From: Heliopora coerulea
Lineage: Eukaryota; Cnidaria; Anthozoa; Scleralcyonacea; Helioporidae
Assembly (NCBI GenBank): GCA_030142905.1
Contig: JASJOG010000002.1
Coordinates: 6,618,501 to 6,682,500, forward strand
DNA: 64,000 nucleotides
Direction: 5' to 3'
Part shown: positions 1 to 11,592 of the stretch, one piece after another
How positions within the stretch are numbered: position 1 is the first letter of the stretch
How the letters are laid out: each line of letters begins with the position of its first letter
Made by a program: the position numbers and the translations under genes
The notes under the pieces: generated by a model
Database searches by the model: none
Told to the model about the DNA's origin: nothing
Seen by the model: only the letters and a program-made list of their open reading frames with translations

Positions 1-3000
1 CCCAAGATGAGGCAAAAAACGAATACTAGGAGGAACTTGACGACGGAATGGCGTTACGATAGTACAGTGTACATCCTGTATAAATGTGCAGCAGGGCGCG
101 GATGAAGTACTGAAAAGGCAGGATGAGCTAGAGACTTCGCCACCCGCACCCATGAACACAACCCTCTAACATACAAGTCACTCATACTGTAAATCTTAAG
201 GAATGTATCCATGGATGCAAACTATCAACATGGGAACACTGCGAACTGATTAATAGGCTAAAACAACACGCCGAACAAACATAACTCACTCTCTGACATA
301 GACCTCCACCAAGAGCTTGGCAATCTTATCTTCAGAAACGATTCGCTTGTGCAACTGATCCAGTATCTCCGCGAGAGTAATCTCTTCTCCAGAGACAAGA
401 CATGTCCGCATTGCGATACATAGATGTGCGATGGAAGGAAAGAAAACCTGGTCGACAAATGTGTGGATACAAAGTGACTCTGTAAGTCAGAAACAGTAGG
501 GGTTTTTTGGCGTGGGTGACATATACTTTACCACGCGGTATAATATACAGTACGCCACCTGAGGGCACATGGTGGCGTATACTTGACTTGATCCGGAAAG
601 GCGCTCCAGCACACTGACAAGTCAACACAAGCAATACTGGCCGCCAAGAAAAGAAAGTTTCAGCCCCGGTAGCAGAAAATATTTCCTTGGGTAACTGTGT
701 CTGCTCTTCTTACAAAAAGTCTAATTGCCTTTGCTGCCGTTTTGCTGCCAAACATAGTACATCATTTAGCAATATAATAGAAGAAGCTTTAGTGGGGCTG
801 GATTTTAAAACCAGAAAAAGGATTTGGAGAAACTGCTGGACGTAGGCTCACAATTAACAGCATATGGGTTCTGAGATGGCACAACGTCAAATGACTTGAA
901 GACAGTTACTATTAAGCCAGTTAAGATCTATTGTGTTCCTTACTCGACAAACTTATCACGGTCCTGCTAATACAAAGGGTAGGAGCACATGAAGAGTGGC
1001 AAACATTATGGACAGCCAGCGACACTTCCTGAACATTGTTAAGCTGATTCGTCAAGGTAATGTCAGCACGATGCCTGAAGAAAGCCATGTCTCAGAAAGG
1101 CGTTAGAATTTCCCAAAAGGTATAAAAATCACACCTGTTCCCACGTAATCTACAAACAAGCATTGGCGAAGTTACTTCAAAACCTCATTTTATCCAGCCA
1201 ATTGGACAGCACGGACAGCAACAATCAGTGAAATCCTTCAGGACTAACCCTGTGAAATTCATGCAACCTCTCATGTGTATGGGCATAAGGCTACTTGTTT
1301 GTTGAATGTTCTACAGAAATTCAACACACTTCGGCCTGAGGCTGGTCCAGGTAGAACCGTTGTCCTTAGTGCTACAAAGAAGAGACAATTCCATACAAGA
1401 TTCCATAACTTTAGTACATACAACGAAAACATATCATCGCCTACTGTCAAAGGGAATGTTAAACCAATTCTTTGATGCAATGATTTAAGTGACTGGAGAG
1501 CCTTTAAATAGCAAATTGGAACTCATAAGATACCAGCGTCACCTGGTAGATGTGATGGAGGGAGTGGACCTTATTGTGGACCGCACATGCTTTCACGCCT
1601 GTGATTTTCATGAAGATATTCAGTAAAGGATCACACTCTACATTACAAAAACAATATTGCCTAGAATGCTTTAAGCGGATACACGCCACTGTGCCATGTA
1701 CTTCTGAAAGATGTAATCAACCAGGGTACTCCAGATCTGGAACAATTATTTCAATTCATACAATGGGTGAGGCAATGAACTGCAATCAAATAGTGAAAGA
1801 GGTGCTGTTTTCTGAATACCAACTGCTTCGACTTTACATGACAAGGCCGACAAAATCTTTCGCGTCTGAAATGTTTTTGTCTTCTGTCCTACGACGCCTT
1901 GTGACTCTATTTACGGTCGTCAATGAAAGAAAGAAGACTAAATAACTGCAGTCTACTTCGTGTGCATAAAGAGCTAACAGGTTCTTTATAATTGAATTCA
2001 CTTGTAAACGGATTTGTGGAGTTGTATAAGAAAGGAATCATAATTTGGACATTTTACAACATATTTAACTGAGATGATTCTATTTCACTCATTACTCTCC
2101 GATTTTCAGTTGATGGTTGTATTTTAAGGCTCAATAATAGATAAAAGTTATCGTAACATATGTAGAATGTGCTTACACTCCTAAAACAACTCATCTCGTC
2201 AGATTTATACCAACCAGATTGCTTTTACAAATGTGTTGGAAAGACAGCCTGCAAAACCGTGTACAAATAGGTGACTTCTGCACTAGGTTACATCCCAAAC
2301 CCATCTGCCCCTGTACTTTTTGGGCTCTGTCTGTACAATTACCCTTGTATTTGTGAAAAACAAAATATGATTGCCTCTGCTTCCATAAAATTTGAACCGG
2401 TGATTTTACTGGATTAAACACGTGATCGCAAACCTCGACTTAAACCGAACAAGCTAGACCTTTCTATCAGTATAATGTATAGATCAAAGACAGTAAAGTT
2501 TGCTATAAATTTTCTATTGCTTATAGTGATTAACGAAATATTAGGGAGTTTAAGCAAACACTACGGCAACGTCTACGGCAACTTGTTCTTACAATAGAAG
2601 TTTTCATTCAAAATAAAAGGAATGGATAACTTGAAGTCCCAAGAGTATTTTTAACACTGTCTTACGTCTACATAGTACGTCGTCTAGGACATTTCCACGG
2701 TTCTACGACTACGTTACCACTCTACGTAAGACGTTTCAGATCCTTCAAACGTTAACAAACTGACCTAAGCTGCTGAGAAGAGTTTCAGAAGTGTAAACAA
2801 CATTCAAAAATCATTACAACATCAGTAGAATGTTATTCTATTCAAATGTGTTTAGTTAATCTGCTTTGTGAAATGCCGTCGCCGTACTAGCTTGCTTAAA
2901 CTCCCTATTCTGGAAACTACTGCAGATATAGGAGCGAGAATTAAACAGAATAGTTCGAGAGTGGTTTCACATGTTAACTTTCTAAATAGGAAAAAGATTT

Positions 3001-4361
3001 CAAGTCGCTGTAAAGTTAAAATGTAGACCCATGGGGTGATACCGTTAACTCGAGCAAAAGTAAGCAATAATTTGGCTTGTTAAAGCATTGCTGTGCTATC
3101 GTGTGCATATGCCACTGCCGTCAAGACTTTGTGATAGTGTTCAAAAAAGTTAAGGACCCAAGTTGTGAGACATGGATGGTGCAAGTGAAACAGCGCGAGC
3201 TAGCTTCAGCGAACGAAGTCAGAGTAGATGTGGATAAAAGGCTTGAAAAGAACGTGCAGTATTGTCATTTACCACAACAATCAGCAGTCATAAAAAGATC
3301 TCGTTGGCTGGGGTTTCTCTTTCTGGAACCAAGGACATTGTCTCGAAACTTTTTACGTTATGTTTTAACTCACCTTGAAGCAGAATCCTTATGCACAACA
3401 CAGTATAGCATGCAGGTTTTTGGAATGATGTAGCATTCATCCAATAGAAATGTTGGGATTCAGTCTCTCAACCGTGCTGCTTGAGTGTTAATTGCCATAA
3501 AACAAACTATTTGTGCATGGTGAGTGCATTTCCAACATCAGTAGCTAGTTGGTCGCTTTGAAGTTAGCTAAGATTCCTGACTATCCCTGCATTAGTTCTA
3601 TTAATCGATATTTTGCTCTAATAACTGATGTCTCAGAAATGGTTTCGACCCGTGATAACGTAATGAAAATAGTACAGCAAATTGTGTGATAGTGATCAAT
3701 TTACAAAATGTGACGATGAACCAGTTTCCCCCATGAGAACCATCTAGTTGAAATTTTTTGCGATCTTACAGTTGAATAATAATCACTTTTTACTCATTAT
3801 TCGTTGTTATACTGTACAGTGATAATTTTAAAAAATTTCTACTGGAGCTTTTTGATTCCCCGTCAAGGGGTGTGTATGGCATGCCACATTTATTTGGAAA
3901 ATTTGTGTTGATTGCCGAAGAAGGAACGCGAAACCAGCAAATATAATATATATTATTATAAAGCTCATTAATAATTCGTGAAGAAAAACCAAAAGTATTT
4001 AAAGTTTAATCAGTTTTTTTAAATGTGATACAACCACTAGTGATTGTATCAAGTTGCACAACTTCTAGTGGTTGTATCACACTGCTTTACATGAACTTTT
4101 CGCCCTATTTTCTCGATTAAGACCGTTAGAATCTTTACCATTTTTGAAGAACACGAATATTTGTATGCATTCGTTTTCTAAGTTTACAACATTCATGTCC
4201 CTGCTGAATTGATTAGGCCGCTCATGGTTTGAACATTACACAGCAGCAGCTTTCGAGTTCTCGCATCCTTCTCCATGTGCTTGCATCAGGCTACATAAAC
4301 ATGGTAAACAGTTCTTATTTTTTAACTGACATTCCCTGTAGTCCTTGACAAATTTGTACAG
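1..4361. other. Upstream stretch without a recognisable gene
   Basis: No open frame here resembles a known family to me. The two longest frames on the + strand (1574-1945, 123 codons, Cys-rich in its first half; 3077-3433, 118 codons) have no convincing domain and no flanking exon structure. The CUL2 exon coding for the N-terminus (start codon through the WNDRFS-like segment) should lie upstream of 4362. I searched by eye for a Trp-Asn-Asp/Glu-Arg-Phe stretch followed by a donor and did not find it, so it is either left of the window or too diverged. A short hairpin repeat lies at 4025-4080. Confidence 0.5.
4025..4080. repeat. Short perfect inverted repeat (hairpin)
   Basis: The 16-base arm gtgatacaaccactag is followed about 23 bases later by its reverse complement. 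It lies about 280 bases upstream of the first recognised CUL2 exon. Function unknown; probably a small foldback or MITE remnant. Confidence 0.6.
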
Positions 4362-4462
4362 ATGTATATTCTATGTGCGTGGCATACCCAGAGCCGCTCA
4401 TCGATAGACTCTATAAAGAAGTGAAAAACTTACTCACCTGCCATGTGAGTAAACTGTATGAG
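4362..4462 (+). CDS. CUL2: CUL2 exon: first cullin repeat
   Basis: After the acceptor tttgtacag the exon gives two bases completing an Asp codon and then 33 codons, including CVAYPEPLIDRLYKEVKNLL and ending HVSKLYE before the donor gtatgt. This is the segment following the WNDRFS motif in animal CUL2, in the N-terminal helical repeat that contacts Elongin C and the receptor. An in-frame TGA just upstream rules out the alternative acceptor at 4341. Length 101 nt, end phase 0. Confidence 0.92.
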
Positions 4463-4727
4463 GTATGTTTGTCCAAGTTTCCACGGCAGGAAGTTGTCCT
4501 TGAGGATCACTAGATGATCACTACTAATACTGCATCGAGTTAGATTCGTAGCGTTCATGATATTTATTATCGTTGCACTGTATTATTTTATCTGTAATCA
4601 ACTTATGAAATTAATCATTTAATTATTAGTAAAACAAGGATTTCATTTTTATGAGTAATATTTTAAAGTGGTGCCAAAGTTGGCAAATTACGTACGTCAT
4701 TGGCGTGATGCAACCGATATAATGACT

Positions 4728-4924
4728 TTAAAGGGCCGTTTACACGCGCGATTTTGCACATTGCGATTGTCACTATGGTGTACGTAATAAACTCATGACA
4801 GTCTATGCAGCAAGATATCCGCTCATAATTTGCTGTAATTTGTCCTCGACGCTCTGGTCAGTTAAACACATACTCCAAGATGTCAATCGCGAGGCACAAA
4901 ATCGCACGTGTAAACAGCCCTTAA
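4728..4924. mobile_element. Short TIR element (MITE) between TTAA sites
   Basis: The left end reads agggccgtttacacgcgcga and the right end is its near reverse complement (cgcacgtgtaaacagccc), separated by about 145 bases. TTAA lies on both sides (4728-4731 and 4921-4924), the target site type of piggyBac-like transposases. A decayed copy in the opposite orientation lies at 21446-21605, and an element with related ends at 60077-60275. Non-autonomous; no coding capacity. Confidence 0.75.
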
Positions 4925-5117
4925 GATCCACGAGGTCAACTTTAACGACGACGTCCTTTATGCCAAAGAATTCTTCATGCAAAACAAAGGGAATTTCATT
5001 AAATAGTTTTTCTTCTCCATTACATTCTCAACGCCGACGTCGTTCTGTACACAACATCAGCCTGACCACTGTCACGTTACCTGGACGACGTCAGCAGGCG
5101 GAGTGAAAAATGCTGTC

Positions 5118-5545
5118 ACACCTTTTGCTGTTCGTTACCAGAAAATATACTATCATTAACGCCAACCTCAAACTCATTAACTCAAAAATACATTCATTTT
5201 ATTCAATCGACATTCATTAGCGTAGATACGCAACCATTTGCATCAAAGGGCATTCTATAGCACCAACAGACGACCATTAACACCATTCTACTATACATTT
5301 GGGATAATAAAATTTCAGTAAGGCAAGATATTTCTCTTGAGTAATTGAAATTTTGTTATGCCTAATGTATAGTAGAATGGTGTTACTTGTCGTCTGTTGG
5401 CGTTATAGAATGCCCTTACATGCAAATGGTTGCGTATCTGCGCTAATGAATGTCGATAGAGTAAAACGAATGTATTTTTGCGTTAATGAGTTTGAAGTTG
5501 GCGTTAGTGATAGTATACTTTTTGGTAATGAACAGCAAAAGGTGT
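5118..5545. repeat. Foldback element with arms of about 205 bp
   Basis: The left arm starts acaccttttgctgttcgtta (5118) and the right arm ends with its reverse complement (5545). Arms of about 205 bp, with scattered mismatches, surround a spacer of about 20 bp near 5330. Similarity extends weakly outwards (gacgtcc/ggacgtc blocks near 4950 and 5680), suggesting a larger inverted duplication. No open frame of note. Confidence 0.85.
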
Positions 5546-5814
5546 ACTTGAGATTGAATTCAACCCGAAACTACAGTCGTTTTAGAAGAACTGGAGCATT
5601 TAGGATCATAAAACAATCCACAAGTATCATGCATGGTGGTCAATAAACCGTGATTTCTTTAAATGCCGATATTTTAAAGGACGTCGTAGGTGAAGTTGAC
5701 GTCTTAGATCTTGAAGTCCTTAACAATAATACATGGGCTGTCAAAAAGGTTTTCACTGGCAAGGGTTTCTAGCTTTGAAACACTGAAGCGTAATAAAATG
5801 AAAATCAGAATAGA

Positions 5815-6083
5815 AGTAAACAGAATAGAGTGGAGTAGATTGGAATGAATTGAAATGAAATGAACAGGAATGCGATGGAATAGAAAATGTGAATGGATTA
5901 GAATGGAATGGAATGAACGGAAATGAAGTGGAATGAAATTTGTGAATGGATTAGAATGGAATGGAGTGGAATGGAATCGAATGGAATGAACAGAAATGCA
6001 ATGGAATGGAATGTGTGAGTGGATTTGAATGGAATGGAATGGAATAGAATGGGATGAACAAGAGTGCAATGGAATGGAATATG
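5815..6083. repeat. GGAAT-type pentanucleotide satellite
   Basis: About 270 bases of degenerate ggaat/gaatg units, broken at intervals of about 55-65 bases by variants such as gaatgaacagaaatgcaatgg, which suggests a higher-order unit. The Ser-Ile-Pro-Phe-His open frames on the minus strand and the + strand frame over it are by-products of the repeat. It is bounded on the right by a copy of aactttTGTTGAtatgcacc and its inverted partner (6095-6135). Confidence 0.9.
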
Positions 6084-6747
6084 TGATATCATCAACTTTT
6101 GTTGATATGCACCGCACTATATTAACAAAAGTTGATGAACTTTTTGTTGCCATTATCATTCCGAGTCTTCACACTTTCCCATGTAGGACAATGGCGGGTA
6201 GTCTTAACCTGAACATTAGCGCCCAACAACCAGTTGGGCATAGAGATCTTATAAAATTAGAGGTCCCATGCGGACCCAAAATTGAGGTCGAATTGAACGC
6301 CGCCATGTTGAGTAAATCGGGGAGGGGCAAATTCTTCTTCTCCAGGTCATTTCCTGTCTGATCGAGGACTTCGAGTTCAAACAACTGAAGTTTAACGAAT
6401 TGTTTCGTGGTTGTTTCTGTTAGCTGTATAGTGGAAAACAGCTTCTCGGGTTATTAGTTGGCTATTATTCTTATTATTTTCTCAATTTTTTTTACATTCT
6501 TTTTTAAAAAAAAGTAAACAAAACCCGGAGACAATAGTGAAGTTGCCTTTGAACATGACCTTGAACTTTTCACCAGGGCATGTTTATTTTGTTCCCCAAT
6601 TTATCCAATATGGCCGTCTTCAACTTGTCACCTGTAGTTGAGAGACATTTAACTACAATGCCCCCTTTAGTCAACTTAAATTATTATGAGGCAACTCCTC
6701 TCTAGTTAAGTTAAATCTCTGCAGATGGGTAGGCCAGTGCAAGATAT
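6084..6747. other. Unassigned intronic stretch
   Basis: It contains a small inverted repeat around 6090-6135 and a + frame of 110 codons (6029-6361) that starts inside the GGAAT satellite and resembles nothing. No exon signature was seen. Confidence 0.5.
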
Positions 6748-6855
6748 TACTATTACTATTACTGTTACTGTTATTATTATTATTTATTTTCACACAGTCT
6801 GATTTTATGCTGGATTAAAATCCTAGGAGCTAGTTGCTACCCGCAACCTTAGGTC

Positions 6856-7428
6856 CTAGGCCTCCCTAATCTCTAACACGCCTCTAATAATCCTCGCCGT
6901 CCCAAGTAAAGCAGTTTTTTGAAGTACTTGAACCGGTATTGTTATTCCAATCTTTGCCACGAATTCCTGTAACCTTTTCGATACGGTCCCCAGAGCACCT
7001 AAAACAACTGGGACAACTTCCACATGTTTCAAGGTCCACAATCTCACTATTTCCCTTTTTAAGTCCTGATACTTGGTAATTTTTTCCAGTTCTTTTTCTC
7101 CAACTCTATTGTCACCAGGTATTGCTACATCAATTATCCATGCTGTCCTCTTTTCTTTATCCATTATGATCATGTCCGGTCTTCTGTACTCTATTTCGTG
7201 ATCACATTGGATATTAAAATCCCACAATATCTTGTATATACTATTTTCTACCAATCTTTCTGGCTGATGTTCGTACCATTTATCAGCATGTTTCAGGTTA
7301 TATTTCTTACACAATTCCCAGTGGATTTTTCGAGCTACGTTGTCATGTCTGGCTTTGTATTTTCCTTGGGCAAGTTTACTGCATTCACTCACCACATGTG
7401 CAATAGTTTCTCCTTTCTTTCCGCACAT
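6856..7428 (-). pseudogene. LINE copy 1: CCHC zinc finger and restriction-like endonuclease
   Basis: 190 codons from ATG at 7428 to stop at 6856. The frame opens with MCGKKGETIAHVVSECSKLA. This is a CCHC finger whose first Cys is just upstream of the Met (Cys-Arg-Met-Cys in the continuous frame). About residues 80-110 hold RRPDMIIMDKEKRTAWIIDV, the PD...D...ID-type nuclease core that nicks target DNA to prime reverse transcription. Broken from the upstream frame by a frameshift near 7430-7485. Confidence 0.85.
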
Positions 7429-7484
7429 TCTGCATAGCGGTGAACCAACCGTTTTGTCAATATGAAATTTGATGTAGTTTGTTC

Positions 7485-8210
7485 TTAGAGCTTGTTCTTT
7501 GCTGCAAAAATCAATGCTTCAGTGGTGGGTTTTAAGTCAGATTTAGTTAACCAAGCCCACGATACTTGTTTATCTATATCATCCCCATGGTCTCTAATAA
7601 ACTGACCATACATCTTTTTCTCCCTCCATATTTCCTCATGCTCCTCTTCTTCTATTCTTTTGTACTCTTTTGGTTTAATACATTCTTCAGTTTCTACTAT
7701 ATTCCCTGTTCTCAAATTATCCAGTAATGGTTCAGTGCTGTATTTCACATACCAACCAATACTGTTTTCTTCTCTTCGGATACAGCTTTCAACACTGAGA
7801 CCACGTCCACCTTTTCGCCTCGGTACATAGATTCTATTAATGTCGCTCTTCGGGTGTAGTGCCCCATTCATAGTCATAAGTTTCCTTGTCCGCCTATCTA
7901 CCTCCCACAGTTCATTTTTGTTCCATCGTATTATCCCTCCAGTATATCTAAGTAATGAAACAGCCCAAGCGTTGATTGCCAATATCTTATTCTGACCATT
8001 TAGCTTTGACTTAAGTACCAGCTTCAATCTCCTTATATACTCCTTCCGGAAGTTTTGCTTCATTTCCTTTTCCATAATTTGGTTATTTTCCAGTATTCCT
8101 AAGTACTTATAGCCATCATCCTCCATTTGTTTCAAAACCTGATCATCAGGTAATTTTATCCCGTCACACTCAACTATTTTCCCTCTCTCTTTAGAATTAG
8201 AACTGCACAT
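7485..8210 (-). pseudogene. LINE copy 1: post-RT thumb/connector
   Basis: 241 codons overlapping the RT frame by 37 bases, i.e. a frameshift at about 8174-8210. It includes the conserved patches DGYKYLGILE, AINAWAVSLLRYTGGIIRWN, LHPKSDINRIYVPRRKGGRG and IGWYVKYST. These patches recur in copy 2 (11593-12141), which shows they were under coding constraint. Known members of this LINE class carry such a region between RT and the zinc finger. Confidence 0.82.
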
Positions 8211-9115
8211 TTCTTGATACCAAATGTCATTCCAATATCTATGCTGAAAAGGTGCACCGTCTTTATTAATGAATCTATTTGATCGCGGGATTTTCCATAT
8301 AACTTTAAATCATCCATGAATATAAGGTGGTTTATTTTACCCTTCTTTTCCTTAAGTTCATATCCAGCATTTGCTTTTCGAAGAATGCTTGACAGAGGTA
8401 ACATACACAGTACAAACAGCAGCGAAAACAGGCTATCGCCCTGAAAAATCCCTCTCCTTACATTTACATTCCCTAACGATTCACCATGTGATGTTAATTC
8501 TACTTTCCAGTTAGTCATGCTTGTTTTTGGAAATTCTTTAACATTTTCTGCTATACCAAACATATCAAGACATTCAATTATCCATGAGTGGGGTACATTA
8601 TCATAGGCTTTTTGATAATCCACCCACGCCATAGCTAGATTAGTGTGTCGCCTTTTGCAATCTCTTAACATCAGCTGGTCTATCAGTAGGTGATCTTTTG
8701 TGCCTCTGCAGTTTTTCCTACACCCTTTTTGCTCTGGTTGTAGTAAGTCACTCGTCTCAAGGTAAGCATACACATTTTCTGAAATTATCCCAGTCAGCAG
8801 TTTCCACATAAGTGGCAAGCAAGTTATTGGTCTAAAATTATCCGGAGAACTGCCCTTAGCCAGGTCTTTCAAACACAATACTGTCTTCCCATGTGTCATC
8901 CACAAAGGAATTTCTTCTTTTCCACAGACTATAGAATCCAATTGCTCTGCAATTCGCTCGTGGCAAGATGTCAACTTCTTAATCCAAAAGCCCTGTACTC
9001 CATCAGGCCCAGGAGCTTTCCAATTAGGTATTTTCCTACACCTTTCCTCTACCTGCGACTTAGTAATTCTGACTTCTTCTTGCTGTTGGTTTTTACTTGT
9101 TCTCTCATTTTTCAT
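8174..9115 (-). pseudogene. LINE copy 1: reverse transcriptase domain
   Basis: 313 codons. RT landmarks in order: [33 protein letters not shown], motif [18 protein letters not shown], motif [16 protein letters not shown], the catalytic MDD in [14 protein letters not shown], and FGIKKC. All catalytic Asp residues are present. The upstream frame (9125-9457) is separated by a stop at the Asn-Ala-Glu end, so the protein is interrupted. Confidence 0.92.
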
Positions 9116-9124
9116 TTTCTTTAA

Positions 9125-9457
9125 CTACTCTGCATTTCTATTGTGGCTACTTGGATTGTCCCAAATCTGGCTCCAGAATGCTCTACTTTCTTCCTTATCA
9201 GGAACGATGTTTTCAGTATTAATTTGCCCATTTATTTCAATATACACCTTCTTTTGGTCTGTCCTAAACATTCGATTTTGACGATACTGCTTATTTCTTT
9301 CCTCATACCGTCTTATCTTTGACGCTTTAGCAAGCACTCTTTGCTTCAGTTCTTCAATCACTGTCCCAATTCCTTTAACTTTAATCCTGAATTTTTTTTT
9401 CAGGACTAAATACTTTCCTATTGATGTTAACTGATCTCTCTTTTTACGCTCCAACAC
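9125..9457 (-). pseudogene. LINE copy 1: basic linker before RT
   Basis: 110 codons, Lys/Arg-rich. The segments YRQNRMFRTDQKKVYIEING and EESRAFWSQIWDNPSSHN are typical of the region immediately N-terminal to RT in this LINE type (finger/linker with FW..IW). A homologous fragment is seen in copy 2 at 13640-13891 (YRQNGLFNVDQKRFYQEIN). Broken from its neighbours by stops. Confidence 0.75.
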
Positions 9458-9471
9458 TCCTATATCCCTTC

Positions 9472-10140
9472 TTAACTTTTTAATGTCCTTTTCAATCCTT
9501 CTCCTCCACCATGGTTCCTTGCACTGTCTTTCATCTCGTGATGTTTTTGCGTTTCAAGCGTTTCTGCCACGTACATACTTACTGCCTTCAGAAGGTTATT
9601 TGTCTCTGTGACATTCCTTACTTCAAAATACCTGATTGCCATATTAACTTTCTGTGTTATTGCATTCATTTTATTTCTATCTACTTTCTTAAATGCTGTT
9701 TTTGTTTCAAACTGCCCACTTTCTACTATCTCTTTTATTCTGCATAACATCTGTAATTCCTCGTCAGAAATATCTGGGTTATTTTTCCAGTTTTCTTCCA
9801 TTTCCCTGTAGCTCATTCGGTCACTAGGTAGTTGTGTACTAGTATTATCTTCCCATTCAGTCTCAATAACTTCTTCACTTTGTTCTTCATTATCACCTTC
9901 GTCTCCAGATTGTTCAACTTCTGCTGTGTTTTCTTTTGTAACTCTCCTCTTTATCTCTTCCAATTCCTCCTCTGTAAGCCATCCATTTTTTCTAATCATT
10001 CTTGCTTGATCGGCGATCCTTTGTTCAGTTGATTTAAAAAGTCCTCTTTCTTCCCATGCTCTATACATTCTTTGTCTGTAACCCTTCACAGGGACTCCGC
10101 TTTCGCTCATTGGTTTGCTTTTGAAATAACATTCCATCAC
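9472..10140 (-). pseudogene. LINE copy 1: N-terminal domain
   Basis: 222 codons. The start is at the first Met after the in-frame break near 10140; copy 2 shows extra upstream coding (KWTKEMKVAVMECFLLSKPF), so the true start is further 5'. It contains KGYRQRMYRAWEERGLFKST and IADQARMIRKNGWLTEEELE, probably helical and DNA- or RNA-binding, then an acidic stretch rich in Glu. It ends GGGEGLKRTLKS. A WWKRRI motif seen in copy 2 at the same place is lost here, marking a local frameshift. Confidence 0.7.
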
Positions 10141-10499
10141 TATTATATTAAGCTCCTTATTCCATTTTCGTCGTGTTTTTCATGATCAGCAGTAACATGA
10201 TTACGACCGGGTCTATGCTGCCGTTCCATAGAACACCTGCCGGACGAGGGCCCGTCACCATATGCTTCAGCCCCATTAACGTCGTTGTATTCATTCCTTA
10301 ATTCTGACATTCACTCATCATTGAGGTTTGTGACTTTAAGGTTACACAACCACCGGACTACATTTAGTCTGACCTCTACCCTTCGGCCTGTCTGGCTTGG
10401 GTGACCCTACCAGGAACATTTGCTCCCGCCAGCATAGCCCTTAGGATCACTGAGGTATACAAGCCTCCCCACCACAACAAGGTAGTAGCCCAGGGGAGG

Positions 10500-10500
<1 letters not shown>

Positions 10501-10553
<53 letters not shown>
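10501..10553. repeat. Pure (ATT)n array between two tandem LINEs
   Basis: About 17 uninterrupted att units. It forms the 5' boundary of LINE copy 1 and the 3' boundary of copy 2 (both minus strand). On the LINE sense strand it reads (TAA)n. Confidence 0.95.
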
Positions 10554-11230
10554 GCTCAATTCGCACAGCTAGATGTCCTGCTGGTAATCATCAATGTCAG
10601 CGGTCTACAACCAGTAGTCTAGGGTGACATTAGTCCATTCAACCTTTTAGAATCTTTCTTAATATACTCGCTGTTCCCAGAATCGAAGTCTTCTGGAAAT
10701 GTTTTATCTTAAGTTTTATTCCTAACCTATCTATCCATTTTTCCAGCTTTTTGCTCACCGTACCAAGTGCTTCAATGACTACCGGTACTACATCTACTCA
10801 CTTCATTGACCACAACTTTTTAATTTCTCATTTTAGCTCGTCATACTTCTAAATATTCTTCTTTTCTTTCACTCATTTTTATAATCAGAGATGGCAATGT
10901 CAACTTTTAAACCTTTCTTTTCTTCTTTCTTCACAACAAGTATATCTGGTTTTCGATATTCTATGTGATGATCACACTGTATCATGAAATTCCAAAACAC
11001 CTATATCTCATCAGATTCCACCACTCCTTTTGGGGCATGACCATACCAATGAGCTGCTAGCTCCAAGCTATATTTCCCACATATTGTTCAATGGACTATT
11101 CTTGTCACGTTATCATATCGTGTTTTATATCCCCTTTGAGCAAGCTTTTTGCATCCACTAATCAAATGTCCCACACTTTCTCCTTTTTCACCAAACATTC
11201 GACATAGGGGTGATTCAGCAGTCTTATCTA

Positions 11231-11383
11231 CGAGTGATTGTCCAGGCGGAAATCGTAACTTTAATATAAATAACAATGCCCAGCAGATTGTGCGAAGTAT
11301 CGCCATATCTAAACATTAAGGAATTGTTAATGTTTAGATATGGCAATACTTCGCACAATGTGCTGGGCATTGTTATTTATATT
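11231..11383. mobile_element. Palindromic Penelope-like terminal fragment with 13-base target duplication
   Basis: Flanked by the direct repeat gcagtcttatcta (11218-11230 and 11384-11396), where LINE copy 2 is interrupted. Inside is a near-perfect palindrome (arms of about 57 bases around ggaatt at about 11323) whose arms end with tgcccagca. On the left an extra segment reads, in antisense, toward ttccgcctggac. The same end sequence recurs at 35130, 47985 and 57970 beside hammerhead-bearing fragments, so this is a truncated member of that family. Confidence 0.8.
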
Positions 11384-11592
11384 GCAGTCTTATCTATGTT
11401 GAACTTTATGTACGTTCTTAATGTACGTTCTTGCGCCGCAAAGATAAAAGCTGTTTCTGCCTTTAAATCACCCTTGTTCAACCACGACCACCTCTTTTCC
11501 TTATCAATGTCATCACTTGTCTCCCTACAGTATTGGCCATACATCTTTTTATCGCTCCACTTCTGCTCTCTTTCCTTTGTCTTACTTCTCTT

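Larger units (their letters stand above)
6748..10500 (-). mobile_element. LINE copy 1, restriction-like-endonuclease class (R4/Dong-like), minus strand
   Basis: A nearly full non-LTR retrotransposon in five broken frames. In order from 10140 down to 6856: an N-terminal charged domain, a linker, reverse transcriptase, thumb/connector, then a CCHC finger with a PD..D-type endonuclease. The 3' side (6748-6784) is an ATT/ACT trinucleotide run, and the 5' side meets a pure (ATT)n array at 10501. R2-superfamily elements carry exactly this C-terminal CCHC plus PD-(D/E)xK order, and the Dong element is known from TAA repeats, hence the R4/Dong suggestion. The ORF-free 5' region is 10141-10500. Confidence 0.85.

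Noticed and set aside
1574..1945. 123-codon + strand frame with a Cys-rich first half
   Set aside because: It hints faintly at a SET/MYND-type protein, but spacing of the Cys residues is wrong and no neighbouring exons support it.
3077..3433. 118-codon + strand frame upstream of CUL2
   Set aside because: No domain, no splice context, and not the CUL2 N-terminus.
5704..6159. Long minus-strand frame rich in Ser-Ile-Pro-Phe-His
   Set aside because: It is a translation of the GGAAT satellite.
7198..7437. + strand frame over the LINE endonuclease
   Set aside because: Antisense shadow of the real coding strand; the same applies to the + frames at 8891-9124, 9511-10032 and 13344-14182.
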